A DNA stretch of 20,218 nt from Brumimicrobium sp051745635 (lineage in GTDB: Bacteria > Bacteroidota > Bacteroidia > Flavobacteriales_D > Crocinitomicaceae): assembly GCA_051745635.1 (NCBI GenBank), contig JBNJEH010000059.1, positions 1 to 20,218 on the forward strand. The letters are read 5' to 3'. The notes beneath the pieces were generated by a model. The model did no database searches. It was not told the origin of the DNA and saw only the letters and a list, made by a program, of their open reading frames with translations. Both the position numbers and the translations under genes were made by a program. Shown in pieces: positions 5,897 through 15,175 of this stretch. Numbering within the stretch: position 1 is the first letter of the stretch; each line of letters opens with the position of its first letter.

Positions 5897-6287
5897 TTAC
5901 ATATCAGAGGAGCGCAAAAAGCAGAAAAAAAAGAAGCGCAAGCTTTTTAAGGGCGGTAAATCCGGATCGTCGAAATCCGCTGTGCAGATCATGAACGGTG
6001 ATTTTCTCACGCGCCGTTTTTTTGTGAATAACCTGAACTACATCTTTTTTGTGGTTTTCTTGCTGATTTTGCTCGTTACAAAAGGGTATTACGTCAATCA
6101 CCTCGCCAATGATATCGCCAAAACGGAGAGAGAAGTGGGGGATATGATGGCTGATTATGTGGAGAAAAAAGCCGCACTGGAGGAGATGACGCGCCGCACA
6201 GAACTGATTGAACAACTCCGCCCGCTGGGACTGAAAGAAACGATTAATCCAACCAAAGTGATTCGCATAAAAGAGAAAGAAAAATGA
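5883..6287 (+). CDS. ftsL: FtsL-like divisome protein
   Basis: This 134-residue protein has a lysine-rich cytoplasmic tail (residues 11-31), a single transmembrane segment (about 51-66) and a heptad-like helical stretch (about 72-113) outside, ending in a VIRIK motif. This bitopic layout and the position between rsmH and ftsI identify the FtsL family, which has little sequence conservation. FtsL links FtsQ and FtsB-type partners to FtsW and FtsI in the divisome. The proposed start is a GTG at 5883 that overlaps the rsmH stop by 14 bp. The next ATG (residue 37) would remove the basic tail but keep the membrane segment. The overlap with ftsI is ATGA. Confidence 0.8.
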   Translation: MKENNYISEERKKQKKKKRKLFKGGKSGSSKSAVQIMNGDFLTRRFFVNNLNYIFFVVFLLILLVTKGYYVNHLANDIAKTEREVGDMMADYVEKKAALEEMTRRTELIEQLRPLGLKETINPTKVIRIKEKEK

Positions 6288-8380
6288 AGACACCTCGTAC
6301 GGTCATATTGCGCGTGTATTTGATCTACTTCCTCGTAGTAGCGATCATGGGTGTCGTGGTGGTTCAAACGTTTTCCATCATCATGGACGGTCGCGATCAT
6401 ATTTTTACGTCGACATCAGACAAGCTGCAACAGCGCTCTGCAACAGTGGAGCCGAGAAGAGGTGAGATTCTCGATGCACACTTGAATCCGCTGGTGACTT
6501 CCGTGGCGTTTTACGATATCTACATGGACCCCGTAACCATCGAGGAGGAACTGTGGAAAGATGGCATCAATGGTTTGTGTAAGGGATTGTCCCGCATATT
6601 TCCCGAAAAGTCGGCTCGGGAATACGAAGAGTACCTACGAGAGGCGCGCGTCAAGAAGAGGAGGTATGTTTTGATTCAGAAACGGGTCACGAATGAAACG
6701 CGGAAAAAGCTGCACGATCTGCCCATTTTTAAGGAGGGGAGGTTCGAAGGAGGATTGATTGATAATCACGCTACAATTGTGCGGAAGCGCCCGAATGACG
6801 AATTGCTTGCGCGAACATTGGGTTATGTAAAACAGCGACAGAAAGACACTTTGTACGTTGGACTGGACGGGGCTTACAATAATTACCTGGCCGGAAAAAA
6901 TGGCGTAATTATTCAGCAGAAAATTGCCAAATCCTGGAAGCCGACCGGAGCAGTGGTGCGGGAGGCGGAAAATGGATATGATATCGTGACTTCGATTGAA
7001 AAAGATATCCAGGAAGTCGCACATACGGAGCTGGAAAATCAACTGAAAAGAAAAGGCGGGCGCTATGGGTGTGCCATTGTGATGGATGTGAAAACGGGTT
7101 TCGTAAAGGCGATGGTGAACCTCCAGAAGACGGGAGAAGATGAATACGGAGAAATCTATAATCACGCGATCGGTACGCGAGAGGTACCGGGATCGACCAT
7201 GAAGTTGGCTTCGTTGATGGCAGCGTTGGAAGATGAGAAAATCGAAATTACAGATACCGTCAATGCGGTGGGGAAATACGAGTTTTATGATCGCGAGCTG
7301 CACGATTCCAGGAAATGGGGGTATGGGAAAATAACCATTCAAGAGGCTTTTGAATTGTCTTCCAACGTAATTTCAAAAGTGATTTTTGACAATTACCGAA
7401 GTGAGCCGGAACGTTTTCTCGAGCGATTGCATCAGTTTGGTTTGACAGAACCACTCGATATCGGCATTCAGGGAGAAGTGCCTCCCGTCTATTCAGAGCC
7501 CGGTGAATCGCAGTGGTGGGGTGGTTCATTAGCGTGGATGTCCATTGGATATGAATTTCAACTGACCCCGCTTCAATTGCTGGCGTTTTACAATGCTGTT
7601 GCCAATGATGGAAAATATATGAAACCGCAGTTTGTTTCGAAAGTGCTGGACAATCGAAAAACAGTTAAAAACTACGAACCCGAGGTACTGCGCGAGCAAA
7701 TCAGCAGTAAGAAGAATATCGATATTATGAAGTCGTGCCTCGAAGGCGTCATGATTAATGGTACCGGAAAACGGTTAAAGTCGACTTTTTTCAAAACGGC
7801 GGGCAAAACGGGTACAGCTCAAATTGCCAATCGCAATAAGGGTTATGGTAAAAAAGGAGAGAAAAAACACATTGCTTCTTTTGCGGGCTATTTCCCGGCG
7901 GATGATCCGATTTATTCATGTATAGTAGTTATTGCAGCGCCTACTGACGATATCTATGGTGCTTCCGTCTCAGGAACGGTTTTCTCAGCAATTGCCAACA
8001 AAGTATATGCGTCCAGTTACGATTATCACCAGGCGGTCAATGAAAAACAGCCGATCGTTTCGGTGCCGGAGGTAAAAAACGGGCAGCGCTACGAAGTGAA
8101 CAAAACGCTGAACCGGTTCGGGGTTACGAAGTCCTTTGAAGGTCAGGGTGAATGGGTAAAAACCCAGACGATGGACAAAAGCATTAAAATCCGGGATTTC
8201 AATGTTCGGAAGGCGCATGTTCCCAATGTGGAAGGGATGGGGCTTCAGGATGCAACGTACTTGTTAGAACAGGTCGGTTTGAATGTGAGTGCCAAAGGAT
8301 TCGGGAAAGTCGTTTACCAATCCATTGAGCCGGGAAGAAAAGCGGTGACGGGAGGATTGATAACATTAGAATTAAGATGA
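6284..8380 (+). CDS. ftsI: septal peptidoglycan transpeptidase (class B PBP) with PASTA domain
   Basis: This 698-residue protein has an N-terminal membrane anchor (about 7-29), a dimerisation module starting at EPRRGEILD (56-64) and a penicillin-binding transpeptidase domain with all three active-site motifs: S-x-x-K at 304-307 (STMK, S304 nucleophile), S-x-N at 359-361 and KTG at 508-510. A PASTA domain follows at about 643-698 (HVPNVEGM onward). It crosslinks septal peptidoglycan in the periplasm with its partner FtsW. A C-terminal PASTA on FtsI is what I expect in Bacteroidota and is absent from the E. coli protein. It joins ftsL and murE by ATGA overlaps on both sides. Confidence 0.95.
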   Translation: MKTPRTVILRVYLIYFLVVAIMGVVVVQTFSIIMDGRDHIFTSTSDKLQQRSATVEPRRGEILDAHLNPLVTSVAFYDIYMDPVTIEEELWKDGINGLCKGLSRIFPEKSAREYEEYLREARVKKRRYVLIQKRVTNETRKKLHDLPIFKEGRFEGGLIDNHATIVRKRPNDELLARTLGYVKQRQKDTLYVGLDGAYNNYLAGKNGVIIQQKIAKSWKPTGAVVREAENGYDIVTSIEKDIQEVAHTELENQLKRKGGRYGCAIVMDVKTGFVKAMVNLQKTGEDEYGEIYNHAIGTREVPGSTMKLASLMAALEDEKIEITDTVNAVGKYEFYDRELHDSRKWGYGKITIQEAFELSSNVISKVIFDNYRSEPERFLERLHQFGLTEPLDIGIQGEVPPVYSEPGESQWWGGSLAWMSIGYEFQLTPLQLLAFYNAVANDGKYMKPQFVSKVLDNRKTVKNYEPEVLREQISSKKNIDIMKSCLEGVMINGTGKRLKSTFFKTAGKTGTAQIANRNKGYGKKGEKKHIASFAGYFPADDPIYSCIVVIAAPTDDIYGASVSGTVFSAIANKVYASSYDYHQAVNEKQPIVSVPEVKNGQRYEVNKTLNRFGVTKSFEGQGEWVKTQTMDKSIKIRDFNVRKAHVPNVEGMGLQDATYLLEQVGLNVSAKGFGKVVYQSIEPGRKAVTGGLITLELR

Positions 8381-9846
8381 TGGCAAAAAAATTAAGAGAC
8401 ATATTGTATGGAGCATCCATCCGCGAAGTGGTCGGAACGACCGATTGTGAAATACAGGCATTGATTTTTGATTCGCGCGATGTTGTGCGGGGTGCAGCGT
8501 TTATAGCCATTCGCGGGGCTGCTGCGGATGGTCATGACTACATTGACAGCGCTGTTGAGCAGGGAGCGACGGTGATTGTGGCAGAGGAAAAACCTTCCAC
8601 TACGCACGATCATGTCAATTATATTGTCGTGAACAGTACCCACGATGCTTTGGCCGTTATGGCGCACAATTTCTACGACCGACCGAGCAAGGATTTAAAA
8701 TTGGTCGGAATTACAGGGACGAATGGAAAGACCACCACGACGACCCTGTTGTACCATTTATTTATGAAAATGGGGCGTGCCGTAGGATTGATATCGACGG
8801 TCGAAAATAAAATTAATGATGTGACCATCCCCACAGAGCGGACAACGCCGGATCCGGTGAGTATCAATAAACTCTTGCGCCAAATGGTGGATGATGGTTG
8901 TGAATATTGCTTTATGGAGGTGAGTTCGCACGCCATTCATCAAAAACGGGTGGGGAACCTGCAATTTTATGGGGGTGGATTTACCAATATTACGCGCGAA
9001 CACCTCGATTACCACAAGACGTTTAAAGAATATTTGAATGTTAAGAAGGCGTTCTTTGATGGGTTGAGTGAAGCGGCTTTTGCGGTCACCAATGCAGACG
9101 ATAAAAACGGAGCGGTCATGTTGCAGAATTCTTCGGCCCGGAAAATAACTTATGGGTTAAAGAATATAGCGGATTACAAAGCGAAGGTGCTGGAAAATAA
9201 TTTTACCGGTCTCGTGCTGTCGATCGAAGGAACGGAATTGTACACGCGACTGATCGGAGACTTTAACGCCTATAATATATTGCTGGTTTACGCTATTGCA
9301 GAACAACTCGAAGATAATCGCATCGAAATTTTGCGCGTACTTTCCAGTCTGCAGCCAGTGGAAGGTCGATTCGAATATCACAAAAGCAAAACGGGTGTGA
9401 TAGGAATTGTTGATTACGCACATACACCCGATGCGCTGGAAAATGTGCTCAAAACGATTCATAATATTCGAACGGGAAATGAAACGGTTTATACGCTCGT
9501 GGGATGTGGAGGCGATCGCGACCGCTCCAAGCGACCAGTAATGGCAAAGATCGCTTGTGAATGGAGTGATAAAGCAGTGTTGACCTCTGATAACCCGCGA
9601 ACAGAAGATCCCGAGGCCATTATTGAAGAAATGATGAAGGGAGTGGGTGGAGAACATTATCAAAAGACGCTGAGCATCGCCAATCGCAGGGAAGCCATAA
9701 AAACGGCATGTACCATGGCGGAACCGGATGATATTATTCTGATCGCAGGAAAAGGACACGAGACCTATCAGGAAGTGAACGGCGTAAAAAACGATTTCGA
9801 CGACCTGGAAATATTAAAAGAAATTCTACAAAAACTCAATAAGTAA
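8377..9846 (+). CDS. murE: UDP-MurNAc-L-Ala-D-Glu:meso-diaminopimelate ligase
   Basis: This 489-residue Mur ligase adds meso-diaminopimelate to UDP-MurNAc-L-Ala-D-Glu in the cytoplasm, using ATP. Motifs are the P-loop GTNGKTT (114-120), TERTTPDP (153-160), MEVSSHA (180-186), a probable carbamylated lysine in YLNVKKAFF (K223), EGRFEYH (329-335), GCGGDRDRSKR (376-386) and DNPR (405-408). DNPR is the signature of ligases that select diaminopimelate rather than lysine, so the peptidoglycan is predicted to be of the mDAP type. Two ATGs are possible, at 8377 and 8380. The first overlaps the ftsI stop as ATGA. The stop shares one base with the mraY start. Confidence 0.95.
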   Translation: MMAKKLRDILYGASIREVVGTTDCEIQALIFDSRDVVRGAAFIAIRGAAADGHDYIDSAVEQGATVIVAEEKPSTTHDHVNYIVVNSTHDALAVMAHNFYDRPSKDLKLVGITGTNGKTTTTTLLYHLFMKMGRAVGLISTVENKINDVTIPTERTTPDPVSINKLLRQMVDDGCEYCFMEVSSHAIHQKRVGNLQFYGGGFTNITREHLDYHKTFKEYLNVKKAFFDGLSEAAFAVTNADDKNGAVMLQNSSARKITYGLKNIADYKAKVLENNFTGLVLSIEGTELYTRLIGDFNAYNILLVYAIAEQLEDNRIEILRVLSSLQPVEGRFEYHKSKTGVIGIVDYAHTPDALENVLKTIHNIRTGNETVYTLVGCGGDRDRSKRPVMAKIACEWSDKAVLTSDNPRTEDPEAIIEEMMKGVGGEHYQKTLSIANRREAIKTACTMAEPDDIILIAGKGHETYQEVNGVKNDFDDLEILKEILQKLNK

Positions 9847-11090
9847 TGTTTTATTATTTGTTCCATTATCTCCATGAAATTGATATTCCCGGTGCAGGAG
9901 TATTCGAGTATATTTCATTCCGCGCCGGTATGGCACTGATCTTTTCCCTGATCATCTCCATCTTGTTTGGAAATCGATTGATTCGGCTGTTGCAGCGCAT
10001 GCAAATGGGGGAAAATGTCCGCGATCTCGGATTGGAAGGGCAAAAAGCGAAAGAAGGCACACCGACGATGGGCGGATTGATCATACTAGGAGCTATACTG
10101 ATTCCAACGTTGTTGTTTGCGAAATTGCATAACGTTTACGTAATCACCATGATCGTTGCTACAGTATGGCTTGGAGCTATCGGATTCGTTGACGATTATT
10201 TAAAAGTGCTCAAAAAGAACAAGGAAGGATTAGCTGGAAAGTTCAAAGTAGTTGGTCAGATAGGGGTTGGAGTGATTGTAGGATCTATCTTGTTTTTTCA
10301 TCCTGACGTGAAAGTGCATAAGGAAGTTGATGCGGCGTACTCCCTGAAGAAAGGTGAAGAATTTGTTACTGCTGCACATCAGGACGATGAGCGGACGAAT
10401 ACAAAGTGGATTGAGACCCGGGACATGACAACGACCATACCGTTTGTCAAAAACAATGAAATCAATTATAACTGGTTTCTGGGCGATGCTGCGAAATCGT
10501 GGGGATGGTTGCTCTTTATTCCGATCGTGATTTTTATCGTTATTGCCGTGTCCAACGGAGCGAATATGACCGATGGTCTGGACGGACTGGCTACTGGTAG
10601 TTCTGCGATTATCGGGATTGCGCTGGCCGTACTCGCCTATGTGAGTGCCCACGTCGAATTTGCCGACTACCTCGATGTCATGTATATCCCTTATGCGGAA
10701 GAACTGGTGATATTTATTGCGGCTTTCGTAGGTGCGTGTATTGGTTTCCTCTGGTACAATTCTTACCCGGCTAAAGTTTTTATGGGCGACACGGGAAGTT
10801 TGGCTATTGGAGGGATCATTGCAGTTTTTGCCATCGCCATACGAAAAGAACTATTGATACCCGTACTGTGCGGTATTTTTCTCATTGAAAATTTATCGGT
10901 CATATTGCAGGTGGGCTATTTTAAGCTCACCAAGAGCAGAACGGGAGTAGGGAAGCGCGTTTTTCTCATGGCTCCGCTGCACCACCACTATCAGAAAAAA
11001 GGCATTCATGAAGCAAAAATCGTAGCGCGCTTTTGGATTGTCGGCATTTTGCTGGCCGTGATAACAATTGTAACGCTGAAATTGAGATAA
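9846..11090 (+). CDS. mraY: phospho-MurNAc-pentapeptide transferase
   Basis: This 414-residue polytopic membrane enzyme makes lipid I from UDP-MurNAc-pentapeptide and undecaprenyl phosphate. Conserved pieces are GTPTMGG (71-77), the aspartates in DDY (116-118), NMTDGLDG (240-247), MGDTGS (313-318) and the HHH motif in APLHHHYQ (376-383). It is about 50 residues longer than the E. coli enzyme. The surplus is a hydrophilic segment at roughly 152-207, between membrane segments, of a kind I recall from Bacteroidota MraY. The start ATG overlaps the murE stop by one base. The TAA stop is followed immediately, in the same frame, by the murD start. Confidence 0.95.
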   Translation: MFYYLFHYLHEIDIPGAGVFEYISFRAGMALIFSLIISILFGNRLIRLLQRMQMGENVRDLGLEGQKAKEGTPTMGGLIILGAILIPTLLFAKLHNVYVITMIVATVWLGAIGFVDDYLKVLKKNKEGLAGKFKVVGQIGVGVIVGSILFFHPDVKVHKEVDAAYSLKKGEEFVTAAHQDDERTNTKWIETRDMTTTIPFVKNNEINYNWFLGDAAKSWGWLLFIPIVIFIVIAVSNGANMTDGLDGLATGSSAIIGIALAVLAYVSAHVEFADYLDVMYIPYAEELVIFIAAFVGACIGFLWYNSYPAKVFMGDTGSLAIGGIIAVFAIAIRKELLIPVLCGIFLIENLSVILQVGYFKLTKSRTGVGKRVFLMAPLHHHYQKKGIHEAKIVARFWIVGILLAVITIVTLKLR

Positions 11091-12434
11091 TTGGACGCGA
11101 CGAATAAACATATCGCTGTTTTGGGCGCCGGAGAAACCGGTGTCGGTGCGGCACTGCTCGCAAAGCGCAAAGGGTATGTCGTATTCGTAAGTGATGCCGG
11201 TAAAATTCGTCAGAAGTGGAAGGATGAATTAAATGAACATGAAATTGAATGGGAGGAAGGCACGCACTCTCTCGAACGCATAAAAGAAGCCCAGATTGTC
11301 ATAAAGAGTCCGGGTATTCCCAATGCCGGTGCCATGATACAGGAATTGCGTGCAGCAGGAATCCGTCCCGTCAGTGATATAGAGTTTGCTGCACAGTTTA
11401 CCGATGCTAAATTCATCTGCATCACGGGAAGCAATGGTAAAACCACAACAACGCATCTGATTCACCATGTTTTGAAGCAAGGCGGATTGGATGTGGAAAT
11501 CGCTGGAAATATCGGTGTGAGCTTTTCGAAGAAAGTAATGGAGACCCAGCCTGAATATTTTGTGCTCGAATTGAGTAGTTTTCAACTGGAAGACATGTAT
11601 GAATTCAAAGCCGATGTGGCGATTTTATTGAATATTACACCGGACCACCTCGATCGCTATGAACAGTCCATGGAGTTATATGGACGCGCTAAAATGCGCA
11701 TCACGCAAAACCAAACGGAACGGGAGGCTTTCATTTACAACGCCGACGATCCTCAGATAAAAGCACAAATGGAAAAGGTAAAAACGAATGCGAAAAAACA
11801 CCCCTTTTCGATCAAACAATCGAGTGATGTAGCCGCCTATCTCGACGAAAAACAGGAAACAATAACAATTAAAAATAAATTAATTATGTCAATACATGAT
11901 TTAGCCCTCAAAGGGAAGCACAATATCCAGAATGCACTGGCAGCGGGTATTACAGGTAGAATCGTAGAGCTCAGAAAAGAGAGCATTCGCGAGAGTTTAT
12001 CAGATTTCACGAATGTAGAACATCGGCTGGAATTCGTAGCAAAGGTCAACGGAATCGAGTTTATTAATGACTCAAAAGCTACGAATATCAATGCTACGTG
12101 GTTTGCACTGGAAAGTATGAATGCGCCGACGGTGTGGATTGTTGGTGGTGTCGATAAAGGAAACGACTACGATGAACTCATGCCGCTCGTGCAGGAAAAA
12201 GTAAAAGCCATTGTTTGCCTCGGGAAGGACAATCAAAAAATTATGGATGCTTTTGAAGGTGTCGTCGATCAAATTGTCGAAACGCAGTCTCCCATGGACG
12301 CTGTGGGTTACGCATACCAGCTGGCAAAAAAGGATGAAACGGTACTGTTGTCGCCGGCATGTGCGAGCTTTGACCTTTTCGAGAATTATGAAGATCGTGG
12401 ATTACAATTTAAACAAGCCGTGCGTGCACTTTAA
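11091..12434 (+). CDS. murD: UDP-MurNAc-L-Ala:D-glutamate ligase
   Basis: This 447-residue Mur ligase adds D-glutamate to UDP-MurNAc-L-Ala. It has an N-terminal UDP-binding GAGETG (12-17), the P-loop GSNGKTT (113-119), ELSSFQLE (160-167), NITPDHLDRY (181-190), a probable carbamylated lysine in YGRAK (K201), NDSKATN, GGVDKGNDY and the C-terminal SPACASFD. The proposed start is a TTG at 11091. An in-frame TAA ends mraY immediately before it, so the gene cannot begin further upstream, and no ATG occurs before the conserved glycine loop. Translation is therefore probably by re-initiation after mraY. Confidence 0.93.
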   Translation: MDATNKHIAVLGAGETGVGAALLAKRKGYVVFVSDAGKIRQKWKDELNEHEIEWEEGTHSLERIKEAQIVIKSPGIPNAGAMIQELRAAGIRPVSDIEFAAQFTDAKFICITGSNGKTTTTHLIHHVLKQGGLDVEIAGNIGVSFSKKVMETQPEYFVLELSSFQLEDMYEFKADVAILLNITPDHLDRYEQSMELYGRAKMRITQNQTEREAFIYNADDPQIKAQMEKVKTNAKKHPFSIKQSSDVAAYLDEKQETITIKNKLIMSIHDLALKGKHNIQNALAAGITGRIVELRKESIRESLSDFTNVEHRLEFVAKVNGIEFINDSKATNINATWFALESMNAPTVWIVGGVDKGNDYDELMPLVQEKVKAIVCLGKDNQKIMDAFEGVVDQIVETQSPMDAVGYAYQLAKKDETVLLSPACASFDLFENYEDRGLQFKQAVRAL

Positions 12435-12445
12435 TTTTTAATAGT

Positions 12446-12895
12446 ATGGAGAAAGGAAAATCAATTGATGAGTTAATACGTTCGGCTCGGTCAGAGGCCA
12501 CGACAGCCTTTAAAGAGCGGTTTCGGCAAAAATGGTTTGGAGACATCCCCGCTTTTCGTTGGTCAGAATTGCAATTGACACAGGATTTGAAAGCCACAAT
12601 ATATACGGAAAATCCTACCGTTTGGCTGCTGCGTTTGAAGGAAGACGAGCGATTTGAAGACAAGCAGTGGGATGTGGAAGATGTCCGCGCTGTCATTGCC
12701 TATGATTACCTTGAAAATGGCCATGAGGCTACGGCTGACGAAACCTTGTTTCAAACGTGGTTGAAAGAAGATATTGCATCGGGGATTGAGCTATTGCAAA
12801 CGCCAAATGAAGAAACTGTAATGGTCTACACTGGTGGTACAGGTCCTTACGCCAAGGATTGGTTAGCGATGTTTGAAAAACAATTGAAACAATAA
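12446..12895 (+). CDS. unrecognised Trp-rich soluble protein inside the dcw operon
   Basis: I do not recognise this 149-residue protein. It starts at an ATG 11 bp after murD and ends 5 bp before ftsW, on the same strand, so it is almost certainly co-transcribed and co-translated with them. It has no signal peptide or membrane segment. It is acidic in its middle (65-109), contains six tryptophans (30, 39, 60, 75, 105, 139), no cysteine and one histidine. Its composition resembles its neighbours, and no frame on the other strand is a better candidate. A glycine cluster (TGGTG, 129-133) lies near the C-terminus but is not a P-loop. Standard Bacteroidota dcw clusters, as I remember them, go directly from murD to ftsW. 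It may be a lineage-specific divisome or cell-wall factor, but function cannot be read from the sequence. Confidence 0.78.
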   Translation: MEKGKSIDELIRSARSEATTAFKERFRQKWFGDIPAFRWSELQLTQDLKATIYTENPTVWLLRLKEDERFEDKQWDVEDVRAVIAYDYLENGHEATADETLFQTWLKEDIASGIELLQTPNEETVMVYTGGTGPYAKDWLAMFEKQLKQ

Positions 12896-12900
12896 ATTTA

Positions 12901-14079
12901 GTGCAACGGTACCTCAAATATCTCAAGGGTGATCCAGTCATTTGGATGATTGCGCTGCTGTTTTTCGCCATTTCAGTGGTGAGCGTGTACAGCTTCGTGC
13001 CGATTCTCGTCAAAACTGAGGGGGGTTCGCCGTTTAAATATTTGTTCAAACATTTCATTTACATAGTCATCGGCTTTACGGCTATGTACTGGATTCATCG
13101 CAAGGATCCCAAATACATCGCCAAACTCTCGAAGTTTATTTTTTACCTCGCGATTCTCCTGCTCATTTTTACTTTTTTCTTTGGCGTCCGGGTGAATGAT
13201 GCCTCCCGCTGGGTGCGCGTACCGATTATCGGTTTGACATTTCAGTCTTCGGATTTTGCCAAACTGGCGCTCATTATCTTTGTTTCGAAACGGCTCGTGA
13301 GTCGGGAACCCTACTTCCATTCCTGGAAAAAAGGGTTTTGGCCGGTAGTGCTGCCCGTTATTATCATTTGTGGACTTATTGCCAAGGATAATTTTTCGAC
13401 CGCTGCTATTATTTTTATGATATTGTTATTGTTATTGTTTGTCGGAAGAGTTCCTTTTCGAAAGATCCTGACCTTCGTCGGAAGTGGTTTAGCTCTACTG
13501 GGACTGACAATCTTACTGCACCTGGCGGTTCCTGCCATGAATTTACTGCCCCGTTTCGATACCTGGATGAATCGATTTTTTAAAGCCTATGGCGACGATG
13601 TGGGAACTGTAGAAAATATGCAGGCTATTAATGCCAAACTCGCCATTCACAACGGTGGATACACGGGTGTTGGTGTGGGTGATGGCGATCTGAAGCATTA
13701 CACCCCAGAGGCTTACGCAGATTTCTTTTACTCTTCTTTTGTGGAAGAATTTGGACTGCTGAGTGCCGTCATTCTCATTTTTCTCTACTTGATTTTATTC
13801 TACCGCATTTTGCGGATTGGACTGAATGCCGATAAATTATTTGAGACATACTTGTCCATCGGGATTGGATTTATGCTGTTGTCCCAGGCAATTGTCAACA
13901 TGCTTGTATGTACTGGGCTAATGCCGGTAACGGGTCAAAATATGCCATTTTTGGCGATGGGAGGATCAGCGATGGTAATGAGTTGTATTGCACTGGGTAT
14001 CGTTTTGTCGATCGCTAACAAGCACCAATCCGGAGATACCGATAATAAAAATGCCATAAATAATTCAGCAGATGAGTGA
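12901..14079 (+). CDS. ftsW: septal peptidoglycan glycosyltransferase (SEDS family)
   Basis: This 392-residue polytopic membrane protein of the SEDS family polymerises lipid II at the septum with FtsI. Family elements are NDASRWVR (99-106), FQSSDFAKL (114-122), the outer loop with VGVGDGDLKHYTPEAYADF (257-275), whose D274 corresponds to the proposed catalytic aspartate, and GLMPVTGQNMPFLAMGGSA (339-357) near the end. About ten hydrophobic segments are visible. The start is a GTG at 12901, directly before MQRYLKYLKGDP, and no ATG fits better. The gene overlaps murG by 8 bp. The short polar tail after residue 374 is presumably cytoplasmic. Confidence 0.93.
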   Translation: MQRYLKYLKGDPVIWMIALLFFAISVVSVYSFVPILVKTEGGSPFKYLFKHFIYIVIGFTAMYWIHRKDPKYIAKLSKFIFYLAILLLIFTFFFGVRVNDASRWVRVPIIGLTFQSSDFAKLALIIFVSKRLVSREPYFHSWKKGFWPVVLPVIIICGLIAKDNFSTAAIIFMILLLLLFVGRVPFRKILTFVGSGLALLGLTILLHLAVPAMNLLPRFDTWMNRFFKAYGDDVGTVENMQAINAKLAIHNGGYTGVGVGDGDLKHYTPEAYADFFYSSFVEEFGLLSAVILIFLYLILFYRILRIGLNADKLFETYLSIGIGFMLLSQAIVNMLVCTGLMPVTGQNMPFLAMGGSAMVMSCIALGIVLSIANKHQSGDTDNKNAINNSADE

Positions 14080-15175
14080 TATAAAACGCGTGATCATATC
14101 CGGTGGCGGTACGGGAGGACATATTTTCCCGGCTATCGCTATTGCCAATCGCATTCAAAAGGAATTTCCCGATGCACAGATACGATTTATAGGTGCAAAA
14201 GGAAAAATGGAGATGCAAAAAGTGCCGGAAGCGGGCTACGAAATCGACGGATTATGGATCAGTGGCTTTCAACGTCGCCTCACTGTGAAGAATTTAGCAC
14301 TGCCGTTTAAAATATTGGCTTCCCTCTGGAAGGCGCGAAACATCATTCGGAAATTTAAACCACAGGTAGTCGTCGGTGTCGGTGGATACGCCAGTGGTCC
14401 TACGTTAAAAGTCGCCAACATCATGAAAGTGCCGACTGTAATCCAGGAACAAAATTCATTCCCGGGAAAGACGAATCGGATATTGGCCAATCGAGCGGCT
14501 AAAATATGTGTTGCTTACGAACAAATGGATCGCTTCTTCCCAAAAGATAAAATTGTGTTGACGGGCAATCCGGTACGCGAGAAAGTGGTTCAGACAGACG
14601 GGGCAAGAGAACGTGGTCGGCAACATTTTGGATTATCTGAAGAAAAACAAACAGTGTTGGTCGTCGGTGGAAGCCTGGGCGCAAAAACATTAAACGATAG
14701 CCTTAAAGCAGGTATTGACCAGTTACAGAAAAACGATATTCAACTGATTTGGCAATGCGGGCAGTACCAATCCGAAGAATTGCATACCTGGTCGAAGGAA
14801 CAAGACATGACGGGCATCGCTCTCGAAGTATTTATTAAAGAGATGGAACTGGCTTATGCAGCAGCGGATGTCATCGTTTCCCGAGCCGGGGCAATAGCAT
14901 TGTCGGAATTGGCTATCATTGGAAAACCGATTATTTTGGTTCCGTCGCCAAACGTCGCTGAAGATCATCAAACAAAAAATGCCATGGCGCTCGTGGAGAA
15001 AAATGCAGCTTTACTCGTGAAAGACGGTGACGCGCGCGACAAACTCATCGGAGAAATTATCGCGCTCATCAAAGATCAAGAGCGGCGGGAGACTTATTCA
15101 AAACGATTAAAAGCCAATGCGATCGACGATGCAGACCAGCGGATCGTTGCAACAATAAAATCCGTACTCAAGTGA
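14072..15175 (+). CDS. murG: undecaprenyldiphospho-muramoylpentapeptide N-acetylglucosaminyltransferase
   Basis: This 367-residue GT28-family enzyme adds GlcNAc to lipid I to make lipid II, on the inner face of the cytoplasmic membrane. Visible motifs are the glycine-rich GGTGGH (12-17), VGVGGYASGP (101-110), QEQNSFPGKTNR (125-136), GNPVRE (165-170), VGGSLGAKTLN (198-208), SRAGA (270-274) and EDHQTKNA (297-304), the last binding UDP-GlcNAc in the family. The ATG overlaps the ftsW end by 8 bp and the stop overlaps the murC start as GTGA. Length is normal. Confidence 0.96.
   Translation: MSDIKRVIISGGGTGGHIFPAIAIANRIQKEFPDAQIRFIGAKGKMEMQKVPEAGYEIDGLWISGFQRRLTVKNLALPFKILASLWKARNIIRKFKPQVVVGVGGYASGPTLKVANIMKVPTVIQEQNSFPGKTNRILANRAAKICVAYEQMDRFFPKDKIVLTGNPVREKVVQTDGARERGRQHFGLSEEKQTVLVVGGSLGAKTLNDSLKAGIDQLQKNDIQLIWQCGQYQSEELHTWSKEQDMTGIALEVFIKEMELAYAAADVIVSRAGAIALSELAIIGKPIILVPSPNVAEDHQTKNAMALVEKNAALLVKDGDARDKLIGEIIALIKDQERRETYSKRLKANAIDDADQRIVATIKSVLK

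Noticed and set aside
6635..7342. Minus-strand open frame of 235 codons
   Set aside because: It is antisense to ftsI, with low-complexity Phe/His/Ile-rich content and no family pattern.
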